Below, piece after piece: positions 32,446 through 42,472 of a stretch of 64,000 bases of DNA; the stretch's first letter is position 1; every line of letters starts with the position of its first letter. The translations under genes were made by a program, and so were the position numbers. The DNA lies in contig CABPZE010000008.1 of the NCBI GenBank assembly GCA_902461815.1, forward strand, positions 14,969 to 78,968, in the 5' to 3' direction. This DNA comes from CAG-390 sp003523225 (lineage in GTDB: Bacteria; Bacillota; Clostridia; Oscillospirales; CAG-272). Under the pieces are notes generated by a model that worked only from the letters and a program-made list of their open reading frames with translations, searched no databases and was not told the DNA's origin.

Positions 32446-35400
32446 ATGTACAGATCAAAAGAAGCAAGAATACTGTCAGTGCTGCTGACAGTCATTATGA
32501 TCTTCGGCATGTTACCCATTACCGCATGGGCAGAGGGTGACACGGATACCGGTGCGGCGACCGGATACAGCGAGTTTCTGACCTCGCTTGGCGAGCTTGA
32601 GACATACGCGGACGCGTACGTGCTTGAACACGCCGATGAGGACGCTGTCGCGTTAGTGATAAACTACATCCGCTGCGGTGTGGAGAAATACACCTCCAGT
32701 CTCTGGACTACTTTCTGCGGTCCGGAAAAAACCGCTTTTGTAAACTACGTTTCCGAGCAGGATAAAGCAAACGGAACAAGCGCGTCAAGGCTGCGCGATC
32801 TGAGCTGCTTCACCCTCCCCCACGGAGGCGAAGTAGACTTTACACATATGTTCGGATGCATGGATATGGCTTACCACACCGGAAACCAGAACACGGCTGA
32901 CCTCGGAAGCTGGGCGGGCGATATCTGCGACCTGATCCAGCTCACCTCAAATGCGGGTGTGACCGGAACGGTGGAGGAAATGGCGGAGGAGATCCGCACA
33001 AGCAACGATAAATACTTCCTCTACGACGCGCCCGACGCAAATTCCTTCGGTATTCTTGATCTTTACGGAGACCTTGATTCATTTTACATTCTCAGTAAGC
33101 TTGACGGAAGCAACACCATAAGCTCGGTAATGAAGAATTACTTCACTGCGAGCCTTACGGATGCGATCCGGGTAAAGTTCTTCCTTCAGAACCGACTCGG
33201 CGGCGTTTCCGCCAAGGAGGACATACGCAACGAGGTATACGAGATATACTGTGGAAACGAGGGTATCAGGACCCTTGAGGGAACATATCTCCCCGACGGC
33301 GTAAATGCCGACCTGCGCAAGGCGTGCTGCTATGCGTTTGCGGACTATCTTTACGAGACAGTCAAGGATCAGATGGATAACACCTACTACAAGGTGTTCT
33401 CAACCAGCACCTCGACACTTGCCCCCGGCGTTACGCAGGAAATAAAAATGGCGCAGACAAAGGACGATAAACAGATCGTTTACTATATCGCCACGGTAGA
33501 CATCACCCGCAGTGACGTCAGCATATATGCAAACTACAATAACAACGACGGCTCGGTCTTGGGAATGTCCCGCGTGACCGATCAGATGGACGCCGCGCAG
33601 CAAAAGCATTCCGATCCGAATGATGCCGAAAATTACATTCCTAATTACAACGCTGTGCTCGGTGTGAACGCAGACTACTACGATATGAGCAACGGCTGTC
33701 CTTCTGGCGTGCTGGTCATGGATGGAGTTCAGTATCATGACTTCAACGGGCGGACATTCTTCGCCATCCTCAACGACGGCACTGCCGTCATCGGCGGCAG
33801 CGACGAGTGGGAGACGTACAAGAACGACATAAAGGAAGCTGTCGGCGCACATACGTGGCTGGTAAAGGACGGGCAGATCGCCGTCACAGACACAAGCGAT
33901 TACTACAAAACGCGCGCTTCCCGCACCTGCGTGGGTATCACCTATGACGGTCAGGTGGTGCTTATGGTGCTTGACGGCAGACAGGAGCCGTTCTCTGCCG
34001 GCGGAAACGCCCTTGAAATTGCACAAATAATGCTTGACGCCGGATGTGTTTCGGCGATCAATCTTGACGGCGGCGGCTCCTCCACCTTTGCCGCAAAGGG
34101 CGAGGGCGAGGAGAGCGTTTCGGTCGTAAACCGCCCCTCTGACGGATACGAGCGCTCGGTAAGCTCCTCTTTGCTGGTCGTATCAACGGCAAAGCCGTCA
34201 AGCGTGTTTGACCATGCTGTCATTACAGCCGAATACGACTACCTGACCCCGGGCACGGAGCTGGGTGTAAGAGTTTACGGCGTTACTCCGGTCGGCGGAG
34301 CTATTGACATTCCCGAGGGTTCAACTCTCAAAGTGTCCGACACAAGCATCGGCAGCGTGACAAGCGACGGCGTGTTTACGGCGCTTGCCGTGGGCGATGT
34401 AAAGGTTCAGCTTGTCGGCGCTGACGGAACTGTGCTCGGTTCAAAGACACTGCACGTGGTCGAACCGACAGAGCTTGCATTTACCAAGAGAACCGTCAAT
34501 GCGGTATACGGTGAAGCCACCGAGCTGCCGCTTGAAGCGACCTATAACGGCAACGCGGTAAAGATAAATCCGGGGGATGTTCAGTTCGGATTTCTCAAGA
34601 TCACGCTCGAGTCCATCGGAGAGGTGGAGGGCGGCGCGGTCAACACCACAAAGACAGAGCTGGTGTTTGAGTATCCCGAAGCCGGAACGATAAGCGGATT
34701 CAGCTTCACTCCGAATATAGGCAGCGACCTGCGCACGCTGACTGTCGGCGCAGTGCTTAAGAGCAAGCTGGCGGAGCTTGAGGCTACCATAAACAGCGAG
34801 TATGCCGCAGCATATGCGGAAGCCAAGTCCAAGGGCTACAGCGACGCGGAGGCTGCCATTCAGGCGCAGACCGCTGCCGTAAACAAAGCGCTTGATAACG
34901 CAACAAGGATCACCGTCTACCTTTACAGCAGCGATGAGGCAAACTTTGATTTCAACGATGCCACCGGAGGCAGCGGAGTGCTGGCATGGAACCGTGATGT
35001 TCCCGGCTCTGATTACAGCGGCGATGATGATATTTACTATCTGACCGCCACGGGCGCAACCGGAGAAGCCGCATACGTCTTTGCGGTGGATATGTCCAAG
35101 GTTCCGATCCCCGAAAAGCTCACCGGGCTGCTTTATATGCTCCCCGGAGGAGATCAGGAGGGAAGGACCGCGTGGGATTTCCTGCTTCAGCTTGCAGAGC
35201 GCATAAGCCCGCTTACTACGGTAACGATAACGCTGGACTTCCCGGAGGGCTTTACGGCAGATATCTCCGAGCTGCGTCTGGCAAACGAATATTTTACCCT
35301 GACCTCCACGGATATTGTGGGCAACAGGCTGACGGTGGTGTGCAACTTCATCGAGCAGTCCGAGCCTATCAACCCGGCGACTGCCAACCCGCTCTGTGTG

Positions 35401-37965
35401 CTGAGCGGTCTTAAGCTGATACCGACAGACGCGGCGGCGTGGGATGCAAACGGACTTCTCAGCTGCTCCGTCAGCGGCAGTCTCAGCTATGATATCTATG
35501 CGCATTTCCACGTGCTGAAAACGCTGGCTCAGCAGGAGGAATATCAGATCCAGTACGGGCTTTACCCCTACGATAACAGCGAAAATATCCCGGGGGACTA
35601 CGGAGCGCACTTCACCAGTGATATCGCCGACTTTGCGGATCATTACGATCTGATGAAGCTCAACAACAAAGAAGGCTGGAGCCGGGCAAACGGCGTATGG
35701 TCGTATTACGAGAACGGCGTGGCGCTGACCGGAGTCCACAAGCTGCCCAGCCACTCTGCGGAGGAGGATGGGGAGTACTGGTATGACTTCGGCGATACCG
35801 GCACGTGCCGTGATAAGCTGACGGGCATCTTTGAAAAGGACGGTGCGCGTTACTATGCCCGCATGGGCGTGCTTACCTCAGGATGGCAGTCTATCGTGGC
35901 TGACGACGGCGAATCCTACTTCTACTATTTTGACAAATCCGACTACACGATGTATACGGGAGTCCGCACTGTTGCGGGTCTTACCTACACCTTCAACGAT
36001 GACGGTCAGCTCGTGCGCGGTGCGTTCCGCACAGACGCAAACGGCACAAAGTATTTTGTCGCGGGCGAGTCGTGGTTCCGCAGATTCGTAACACTTGATG
36101 AGGGCACCTACTGGCTGGACGTCAACGGATACGTTGCATACGGCAATGCCCATACGGTCACTGACAACGTAAAAGACGTTACATGGTATCACTTTGATGA
36201 GAATACCGGTCTTATGACGGGGCTTTGCAACGGATTTTTCGAATATCAGGGCGAACGCTACTATTGCGATGAAAACGGCAAGGTGTTTTATGGCATTATC
36301 AAGACTGAAAATGGCATAGTCTACTCTGCCACACGCGGCAAGCTCTATGTAAACATGAGCTGCTACGTTGATTCGACCACCGCTGCCAAGGGCTGCACGC
36401 TTGAAACGGGTAAATACTGGTGCGATGAAAACGGATTTATTGTAGGCAACGGCTTTGCCACCATCGAGGGAAGTACATACTACTTCGTTGACTATGTGCG
36501 CACCAAGGGCTTTGCAAAGATCGACGGCGCTTACTATCTCTTCAATGCCGGAAACGGCAAGATGTACAAGGACGCAAATATGTGGGTCCCTGCGAACAGC
36601 TTGGGTGTTGAGGCAGGAATGCACTACTTTGCCGCGGACGGCAAGATGTTCGTTCCCGATCTTGAGACCGGAGTCAAGAAGATAGTGAACGAAAACGGCA
36701 AGCTCTATTTCACTATCGACGGTGTAAAGATGAAGGACGGTCTTTACGAGCTTGACGGCGAGTATTACTATGCGCAGTACAGCGGCGAGCTGGCGGTAAG
36801 CAAGTCCATTTACGTGACTACGGATGTTCTCAGCGGAACCGGCTGGTACGGCTTTGACGCTGAGGGTAAGCTCATAAAGAACGGCTTTATCAACGCGGCG
36901 GACGGCTATACCTACTATTACAGCGACGGAGTGCGCGCCAAGGGCTTTACAAAGATAGACGACGCTTACTATCTCTTCAATGCCGGAAGCGGTAAGATGT
37001 ACAAGGACGCAAATATGTGGGTCCCTGCCAACAGCTACGGAATTGAAGCCGGAATGCACTACTTTGAGGCGGACGGAAAGATGTTCGTTCCCAATCTTGA
37101 GACCGGAGTCAGGAAGATAGTGAACGAAAACGGAAAGCTTTATTTCACTGTTGACGGCGTAAAGCTGACCAACTGCCTTTGCGAGCTTGACGGCGAATAT
37201 TACTTCGCGCAGTACAGCGGCGAGCTGGCGGTAAGCAAGTCAGTTTACGTGCAGACGGATGTTCTCAGCGGAAACGGCTGGTACGGCTTTGACGCTGATG
37301 GTAAGCTCATAAGGAACGGATTTATCAACGCGGCGGACGGCTACACCTACTATTACAGTGACGGCGTGCGCGCCAAGGGCTTTACAAAGATAGATGATGC
37401 TTACTATCTCTTCAATGCCGGAAGCGGCAAGATGTACAAGGACGCAAATATGTGGGTCCCTGCCAACAGCTACGGAATTGAAGCCGGAATGCACTACTTT
37501 GAGGCGGACGGAAAGATGTTCGTTCCCAATCTTGAGACCGGAGTCAGGAAGATAGTGAACGAAAACGGAAAGCTTTATTTCACTGTTGACGGCGTAAAGC
37601 TGACCAACTGCCTTTGCGAGCTTGACGGCGAATATTACTTCGCGCAGTACAGCGGCGAGCTGGCGGTAAGCAAGTCAGTTTACGTGCAGACGGATGTTCT
37701 CAGCGGAAACGGCTGGTACGGCTTTGACGCTGATGGTAAGCTCATAAGGAACGGATTTATCAACGCGGCGGACGGCTACACCTACTATTACAGTGACGGC
37801 GTGCGCGCCAAGGGCTTTACAAAGATAGACGGCGCTTACTATCTCTTCAATGCCGGAAGCGGCAAAATGGCAAAGGACGCAAATATGTGGGTTCCTGCCA
37901 ACAGCTACGGAGTCGAAGCCGGAATGCACTACTTTGACGCAAACGGCATAATGGCTGACGCCTGA
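32446..37965 (+). CDS. Giant secreted phosphodiester glycosidase with wall-binding repeat array
   Basis: 1839 residues; ATG at 32446 with AAAGGA upstream. The signal peptide ends ITAWA. A phosphodiester glycosidase (NAGPA/DUF2233-type) domain covers about 320-590: VLGVNADYYDMSNGCPSGVL, FFAILNDGTAVIGG, RASRTCVGITYDGQVVLMVL and INLDGGGSSTFA. This family removes N-acetylglucosamine or related sugars from phosphodiester links. Ig-like and helical spacer segments follow. From about residue 1080 to the end are wall-binding repeats, with a 145-residue unit present three times plus a partial fourth (435-bp period from 36511). It probably trims or remodels phosphodiester-linked surface glycan made by this locus. 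No sortase motif is present. Confidence 0.85.
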   Translation: MYRSKEARILSVLLTVIMIFGMLPITAWAEGDTDTGAATGYSEFLTSLGELETYADAYVLEHADEDAVALVINYIRCGVEKYTSSLWTTFCGPEKTAFVNYVSEQDKANGTSASRLRDLSCFTLPHGGEVDFTHMFGCMDMAYHTGNQNTADLGSWAGDICDLIQLTSNAGVTGTVEEMAEEIRTSNDKYFLYDAPDANSFGILDLYGDLDSFYILSKLDGSNTISSVMKNYFTASLTDAIRVKFFLQNRLGGVSAKEDIRNEVYEIYCGNEGIRTLEGTYLPDGVNADLRKACCYAFADYLYETVKDQMDNTYYKVFSTSTSTLAPGVTQEIKMAQTKDDKQIVYYIATVDITRSDVSIYANYNNNDGSVLGMSRVTDQMDAAQQKHSDPNDAENYIPNYNAVLGVNADYYDMSNGCPSGVLVMDGVQYHDFNGRTFFAILNDGTAVIGGSDEWETYKNDIKEAVGAHTWLVKDGQIAVTDTSDYYKTRASRTCVGITYDGQVVLMVLDGRQEPFSAGGNALEIAQIMLDAGCVSAINLDGGGSSTFAAKGEGEESVSVVNRPSDGYERSVSSSLLVVSTAKPSSVFDHAVITAEYDYLTPGTELGVRVYGVTPVGGAIDIPEGSTLKVSDTSIGSVTSDGVFTALAVGDVKVQLVGADGTVLGSKTLHVVEPTELAFTKRTVNAVYGEATELPLEATYNGNAVKINPGDVQFGFLKITLESIGEVEGGAVNTTKTELVFEYPEAGTISGFSFTPNIGSDLRTLTVGAVLKSKLAELEATINSEYAAAYAEAKSKGYSDAEAAIQAQTAAVNKALDNATRITVYLYSSDEANFDFNDATGGSGVLAWNRDVPGSDYSGDDDIYYLTATGATGEAAYVFAVDMSKVPIPEKLTGLLYMLPGGDQEGRTAWDFLLQLAERISPLTTVTITLDFPEGFTADISELRLANEYFTLTSTDIVGNRLTVVCNFIEQSEPINPATANPLCVLSGLKLIPTDAAAWDANGLLSCSVSGSLSYDIYAHFHVLKTLAQQEEYQIQYGLYPYDNSENIPGDYGAHFTSDIADFADHYDLMKLNNKEGWSRANGVWSYYENGVALTGVHKLPSHSAEEDGEYWYDFGDTGTCRDKLTGIFEKDGARYYARMGVLTSGWQSIVADDGESYFYYFDKSDYTMYTGVRTVAGLTYTFNDDGQLVRGAFRTDANGTKYFVAGESWFRRFVTLDEGTYWLDVNGYVAYGNAHTVTDNVKDVTWYHFDENTGLMTGLCNGFFEYQGERYYCDENGKVFYGIIKTENGIVYSATRGKLYVNMSCYVDSTTAAKGCTLETGKYWCDENGFIVGNGFATIEGSTYYFVDYVRTKGFAKIDGAYYLFNAGNGKMYKDANMWVPANSLGVEAGMHYFAADGKMFVPDLETGVKKIVNENGKLYFTIDGVKMKDGLYELDGEYYYAQYSGELAVSKSIYVTTDVLSGTGWYGFDAEGKLIKNGFINAADGYTYYYSDGVRAKGFTKIDDAYYLFNAGSGKMYKDANMWVPANSYGIEAGMHYFEADGKMFVPNLETGVRKIVNENGKLYFTVDGVKLTNCLCELDGEYYFAQYSGELAVSKSVYVQTDVLSGNGWYGFDADGKLIRNGFINAADGYTYYYSDGVRAKGFTKIDDAYYLFNAGSGKMYKDANMWVPANSYGIEAGMHYFEADGKMFVPNLETGVRKIVNENGKLYFTVDGVKLTNCLCELDGEYYFAQYSGELAVSKSVYVQTDVLSGNGWYGFDADGKLIRNGFINAADGYTYYYSDGVRAKGFTKIDGAYYLFNAGSGKMAKDANMWVPANSYGVEAGMHYFDANGIMADA
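36511..37962 (+). repeat. 435-bp tandem repeat inside the glycosidase gene
   Basis: The unit starts at 36511, 36946, 37381 and 37816 (partial), always 435 bp apart. Copies 2 and 3 are nearly identical in DNA; copy 1 is more diverged. The phase is exact in codons (145), so gain or loss of a unit keeps the frame. Confidence 0.92.
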
Positions 37966-37987
37966 GCTTAACTGAAAAACAAAGACA

Positions 37988-38018
37988 GCGGGATCTCACG
38001 GAGTCCGTGAGATCCCGC
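37988..38018 (+). other. Strong hairpin between glycosidase and glycosyltransferase genes
   Basis: A 14-bp perfect stem (GCGGGATCTCACGG and complement) with loop AGT and no U-run. It could stabilise the upstream mRNA or mark processing. Confidence 0.6.
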
Positions 38019-38035
38019 ATAAGAGTTACGGTAAC

Positions 38036-38827
38036 ATGAAAACAGAAACTCTGGTTGCGACAATTGATCAGACGGATATTTCTCTGATCGGAAAAATGAA
38101 TATACAGACCGACGCCCTGATAGGAAATCAATGCGGTCGCGCCTCTGAGGAAACGGTATACCTGAACGGCAACAGGATAGTATATCTGAATACGGCAGAG
38201 CGCGGAGTCGGTCGCAACCGGAATCTGCTTATCGAAAGGGCGACCGGGGATATCTGTATTTGCGCGGATGACGATATGCGCTTCAAGGACGGTTATCCCG
38301 AGATCGCCATGAAAGCATTTGGCGAATGTCCCGACGCGGATATTCTGCTTTTCAATCTGATCGAAAAGAATCCCCGGCGCTACATCAATAAAAAGATTAT
38401 GCGTGTGCGCCGCCACAATTACGCAAAATACGGCGCCGCCAGAATGGCATTTCGCCGTGAAGCGGTACAGACCTCCGGGATCAGCTTCAATTTATCCTTT
38501 GGCGGCGGTGCAAGGTACGGCTCGGGAGAGGACACCGTCTTTCTGAAGGAATGTCTTGATAAAGGTCTCAGGATATATGCTGTTCCTTATTTCCTTGCCG
38601 AGATAGATCAGGCGGCGGCGTCGACCTGGTTTTCGGGTCATGACGTTAAGTTTTTCCGCGACAAGGGGGCGCTTTACGCCTGCCTGCATCCGATCGCCTG
38701 GCGCGCATATATCATTCGTTTTGTAATTCGCTACCGCAAAAAATACAGTGGGGAAATGACGCTTATGCAGGCTTTGAAGCATATGCTTGCCGGGGGCAGG
38801 GAGTATCTGTCCGAGGCGGAGGAGTGA
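38036..38827 (+). CDS. Glycosyltransferase, family 2-like
   Basis: 263 residues. The typical GT2 opening motif is weak (TETLVATIDQTDISLIGKM), but GVGRNRNLLIERATGDICIC and ADDDMRFKDGYPE form the donor-binding and DXD region. SFGGGARYGSGEDTVFLKEC matches the C-terminal ED acceptor motif of GT-A enzymes. It should add one sugar to the lipid-linked unit. The ribosome site is weak. It is followed after 3 bp by another glycosyltransferase. Confidence 0.8.
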   Translation: MKTETLVATIDQTDISLIGKMNIQTDALIGNQCGRASEETVYLNGNRIVYLNTAERGVGRNRNLLIERATGDICICADDDMRFKDGYPEIAMKAFGECPDADILLFNLIEKNPRRYINKKIMRVRRHNYAKYGAARMAFRREAVQTSGISFNLSFGGGARYGSGEDTVFLKECLDKGLRIYAVPYFLAEIDQAAASTWFSGHDVKFFRDKGALYACLHPIAWRAYIIRFVIRYRKKYSGEMTLMQALKHMLAGGREYLSEAEE

Positions 38828-38830
38828 GAC

Positions 38831-39796
38831 GTGGAGTTCAGTATCATTGTCCCGACGTACAATTCCGCACGTTTTCTTAAGTCTTGTATCGACTCGGTAA
38901 AGGCGCAGCGGTTTTCCGACTGGGAGCTTGTGATAGTAAACGACGGCTCGACCGATGAGAGCGATGCAATACTCGGTCGCTGTGCCGCGGAGGATGGCAG
39001 GATACATATTATCAGCCAGGACAATCGCGGGCAGTTTTTTGCAAGACAGCGCGGGATAGAGGCGGCGGTCGGCGAATATCTTGTTTTCCTTGACAGCGAT
39101 GATGAGCTTGAGCCTGAATGCCTTTCGGCGCTCGATAAGATACTGAGTGCCCGGAAGTGGGATATTGTCATGTATACGGGGCGGATAATCGCTGACGGGC
39201 ACGACACCGGCAGGACGATAGGCGAGGCTTTTCCGGAGTCGCGCGAGGTGTCGGTCCGGTGGCTGCGGCAAAGTCTGATATCGTCAAACGCTATCAATTC
39301 ACTTTGCATAAAGGCTATCCGCCGCACACTGTTTTGCGGGGACAGGACGGATTATTCCGGCTTTGCGGGAACGCACTGCGGCGAGGACAAGGTGCGGCTT
39401 CTTTATCCTGTTACACACGCGGAGCGCATTTTTTATATTACAGATCGGCTTTATCGGTACAACCGTCGACCGGACAGCGTTATGCACCGTTTCTGCATTG
39501 ATGCTGTTCCGCGTATGATGGCGGGCGAGATGTTTTCAATGCTCCGCGTTTATATGGAAAAGTGGGGCATGACAGAGCGTAAATACAAAAGTCAGCTTGA
39601 AGCCTATGAGATACGGACATTTCTTTCGGTCTACTACGGAATGAGGCGGGAATGCCGTACCCGGGAGGAGAAAAAAGCGTTCCGCAGTTATCCGTGGAAT
39701 ATGCATCCGGGGACGCTCACACCGGGCAGCTTTTTTTGCAGCCGGATAAGCATAAAAGAAAAATTTATGCTGTTGGCGGCAGCTTTACGGTTATAG
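38831..39796 (+). CDS. Glycosyltransferase family 2
   Basis: 321 residues, GTG start with GAGG-like site. GT-A motifs: FSIIVPTYNSARFLKSCIDS, WELVIVNDGSTDES and VFLDSDDELEPECL. A later CGEDKVRLLYPV holds the acceptor-side acidic pair. The C-terminal third is helical and specific to capsule glycosyltransferases. It acts in the cytoplasm on the undecaprenyl-linked glycan; donor unknown. Confidence 0.92.
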   Translation: MEFSIIVPTYNSARFLKSCIDSVKAQRFSDWELVIVNDGSTDESDAILGRCAAEDGRIHIISQDNRGQFFARQRGIEAAVGEYLVFLDSDDELEPECLSALDKILSARKWDIVMYTGRIIADGHDTGRTIGEAFPESREVSVRWLRQSLISSNAINSLCIKAIRRTLFCGDRTDYSGFAGTHCGEDKVRLLYPVTHAERIFYITDRLYRYNRRPDSVMHRFCIDAVPRMMAGEMFSMLRVYMEKWGMTERKYKSQLEAYEIRTFLSVYYGMRRECRTREEKKAFRSYPWNMHPGTLTPGSFFCSRISIKEKFMLLAAALRL

Positions 39797-39817
39797 AGGA
39801 GAGATTTTGAAGCCACG

Positions 39818-41311
39818 ATGAAAATTCCAAGGCTCGGTAAAGCAAAATACAATATTATAACCACACTGCTGAATCAGCTTATCACGACGGCATGCGGGAT
39901 AATAATTCCGCACATTCTCATTTCCTCCTTCGGCTCGGAGACCTACGGTATCACCGTTTCCATCACGCAGTTCTTGTCCTACATCACCTTGCTTGAGGGT
40001 GGCATCGGCGGCGTTGCGAGAGCCAGACTGTACGGTCCGCTGGCACGCAAGGATAACAGCGAGATAAGTGCAGTCTATAATGCCGTAAAGCGGTTTTTTC
40101 AATATGTAGCGATAGCTTTTGTGATATACAGCGCGGTTTTGGGGCTTGTGTATCACGATATTGCTCATGTGAGCATATTTTCAAGAGCATATATATTTGC
40201 GCTTGTTATTGTTATCAGCCTTTCCACTCTGGCAAAGTATATGGGCGGGCTGGCAAACCTGACCCTTATCGTTGCAGATCAAAGGCAGTATATAAACAAT
40301 CTTATCACAGCCGCAACGACCGTTGCAAACACAATAGCAATTATCGTGCTCGTCAATATGAAGACGGACATTATCTGGGTCAAGCTCGGAAGCAGTCTGA
40401 TCTTCATTGTCCGCCCCCTGCTTTATTCGCTGTACGTAAAAAAGCATTACGTGCTTCCCAAGACGGAGAAGGGCAAGGCGGTACTTGACCAGAAATGGAC
40501 AGGCATCGGTCAGCACATTGCATATTTTCTTCATACAAACACCGACGTCGTGCTTCTTACGCTGTTTGCCAACGCGCGTCTGATAGCTGTGTATTCGGTG
40601 TATCATCTGGTGATAAACAGCATCCGTGCGATAACGGAGGCGTTTTCCGGCGGCATGGAAGCAGCGTTCGGAGAGATGATAGCCAAAGGTCAGCTTGCAA
40701 AATTACAGCGATCCTACGGCAGATACAAGGCGCTGCTTACTTCGGTCTCTGTGGTGATGTTCTGCTGTACCGGGGTGCTCATCGTCCCGTTTATAAAGCT
40801 CTATACAAAAGGAATCACCGACGCCGACTACACTCAGCCGCTTTTTGCGCTTATTATGCTGTTGGCGGAGGCTGTAAACTGTATGATCCTTCCCTGCGCC
40901 AGCCTGCCGGTTGCCGCAAACCGTCTTAAGCAGGCACGGTGGGGCGCTTACGGCGAGGCGATAATAAATATTGCGCTTTCCTGTATTCTGATACAGTGGG
41001 ATCCGCTGCTTGGCGTGGCGATAGGAACATTGGCGGCAACGGTGTTCCGCGGAGTCTTTTATATGTTTTACTCCTCAAAGCACCTTCTGCATATTCCGTT
41101 TTATAAGCTCATTCTGCGCTTTGTCGGCACGATTGCAGTATTGCTTTCGCTTATACTGCTTGGGCGGTTTTTGCTGCAATACGTCACGATCGAAAACTAT
41201 TTCCAATGGATACTGTGCGGCGCGGCGGTTTTTGCCGCCGTGGGTATTCCTGCCGCCTTGTATCTGGTGATACGGTCAAAAACATCAGGACCTGAATGTG
41301 AGGCAGAATGA
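39818..41311 (+). CDS. Polysaccharide flippase (Wzx/MATE-like)
   Basis: 497 residues with twelve or more membrane helices. The start KYNIITTLLNQLITTACGII followed by PHILISSFGSETYGITVSIT is typical of Wzx-type exporters. It would flip the lipid-linked repeat unit across the membrane. It overlaps the next gene by 4 bp. Together with the polymerase two genes on, this marks the locus as Wzx/Wzy-dependent. Confidence 0.9.
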   Translation: MKIPRLGKAKYNIITTLLNQLITTACGIIIPHILISSFGSETYGITVSITQFLSYITLLEGGIGGVARARLYGPLARKDNSEISAVYNAVKRFFQYVAIAFVIYSAVLGLVYHDIAHVSIFSRAYIFALVIVISLSTLAKYMGGLANLTLIVADQRQYINNLITAATTVANTIAIIVLVNMKTDIIWVKLGSSLIFIVRPLLYSLYVKKHYVLPKTEKGKAVLDQKWTGIGQHIAYFLHTNTDVVLLTLFANARLIAVYSVYHLVINSIRAITEAFSGGMEAAFGEMIAKGQLAKLQRSYGRYKALLTSVSVVMFCCTGVLIVPFIKLYTKGITDADYTQPLFALIMLLAEAVNCMILPCASLPVAANRLKQARWGAYGEAIINIALSCILIQWDPLLGVAIGTLAATVFRGVFYMFYSSKHLLHIPFYKLILRFVGTIAVLLSLILLGRFLLQYVTIENYFQWILCGAAVFAAVGIPAALYLVIRSKTSGPECEAE

Positions 41312-42471
41312 AGCGTATTCTTATTGTGAATAATAATATGCATATCGGCGGTGTGCAAAAGGCACTGCTTGATCTGCTTAATGAAATACATAAAGATCAT
41401 GATATTACGCTGCTGCTGTTTTATAATGGCGGCGGGCTTATGAAGTCTGTTCCGGAAGATGTAAGGGTGATTTCCCCCGCGGCGCCTTTTAAGTATTGGG
41501 GAATGACAAAAAAAGACGCCGCAACCTTTGGCAGCCGTGCGGCAAGAGCCTTTTTTGCGGCAATGACCCGAGTGTTCGGGCGGGCCGCGGCGCTTCGTCT
41601 TGCGTATCCGTTTCAGAAAAAGCTGTGCGGATACGACGTGGCAATATCCTTTCTGCACAGCGGCGCTCCCGATACCTTTTACGGCGGGTGCAACGAATTT
41701 GTGCTTGATCGCGTGGAAGCCGAAAAAAAGATAACCTTTCTCCACTGCGACTATGAAAGGATCGGCGCGGCGTCGGAATACAACGCCGGGATATACCGCA
41801 GGTTTGATATGATCGCCGCGTGCTCCGAGGGGTGCCGCGAGGCATTCCTGCGCGTGATGCCGGAGCTTGCCGCAAAAACCACGGTCGTTCCCAACTGCCA
41901 CGATTACGCTAAGATCAGGAGCATGGCGGAACGCGAGCCTGAGACGGCGGCAAAGGACAGGCTGAATATTGTGACGGTTGCACGTTTCGGCAAGGAAAAG
42001 GGCATTCTGCGCGCTGTCCGGGCTGTGGCGGAGCTTGGAGAGCGTGGAAAAGAAGTTTGCTACCGCATAATCGGGGACGGGGCGGAATATTCCGAGGCGG
42101 CGGCGCTGGTAAAGTCGGCAGGGCTGGAGGATACGGTGTTTTTGCTCGGCGAGAGGGAAAACCCGTACGGCTACATGAAAGCCGCCGACCTGCTGCTTAT
42201 CCCCTCTGTATCCGAAGCCGCGCCTATGGTCATAGGAGAGGCGGCAAGCCTTGGAACGCCGGTACTTACGACAGAGACGTCCTCCGCCCGCGAGATGGTT
42301 CTGGAGACCGGATACGGCTGGCTGTGTGAAAATTCAACGGACGGGATACGTCGCGGGATAGAAATGCTGCTTTCTGACCCACGGCTGATCCGGGAGAGAA
42401 AAGAATATCTTCGGACGCTGAAGCCCGATAACGCCGCCGCCATCAAGAGTTTTTCGGAGTTGGTACGTTAA
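41308..42471 (+). CDS. Glycosyltransferase family 4
   Basis: 387 residues, GT-B fold. N-terminus RILIVNNNMHIGGVQKALLD; C-terminal donor domain with LNIVTVARFGKEKGILRAV, CYRIIGDGAEYSEA, GERENPYGYMKAADLLLIPS and the EX7E-like EAAPMVIGEAASLGTPVL. It adds a sugar to the lipid-linked unit. It starts within the flippase stop region and ends one base before the polymerase gene. Confidence 0.93.
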   Translation: MKRILIVNNNMHIGGVQKALLDLLNEIHKDHDITLLLFYNGGGLMKSVPEDVRVISPAAPFKYWGMTKKDAATFGSRAARAFFAAMTRVFGRAAALRLAYPFQKKLCGYDVAISFLHSGAPDTFYGGCNEFVLDRVEAEKKITFLHCDYERIGAASEYNAGIYRRFDMIAACSEGCREAFLRVMPELAAKTTVVPNCHDYAKIRSMAEREPETAAKDRLNIVTVARFGKEKGILRAVRAVAELGERGKEVCYRIIGDGAEYSEAAALVKSAGLEDTVFLLGERENPYGYMKAADLLLIPSVSEAAPMVIGEAASLGTPVLTTETSSAREMVLETGYGWLCENSTDGIRRGIEMLLSDPRLIRERKEYLRTLKPDNAAAIKSFSELVR

Positions 42472-42472
42472 T

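Noticed and set aside
35878..37059. Minus-strand frame of 393 codons opposite the wall-binding repeats
   Set aside because: It is internally repetitive only because the sense strand is; no start signal or motif.
36511..37962. Repeats as CRISPR or transposon copies
   Set aside because: The 435-bp units are in-frame coding repeats of a wall-binding module.
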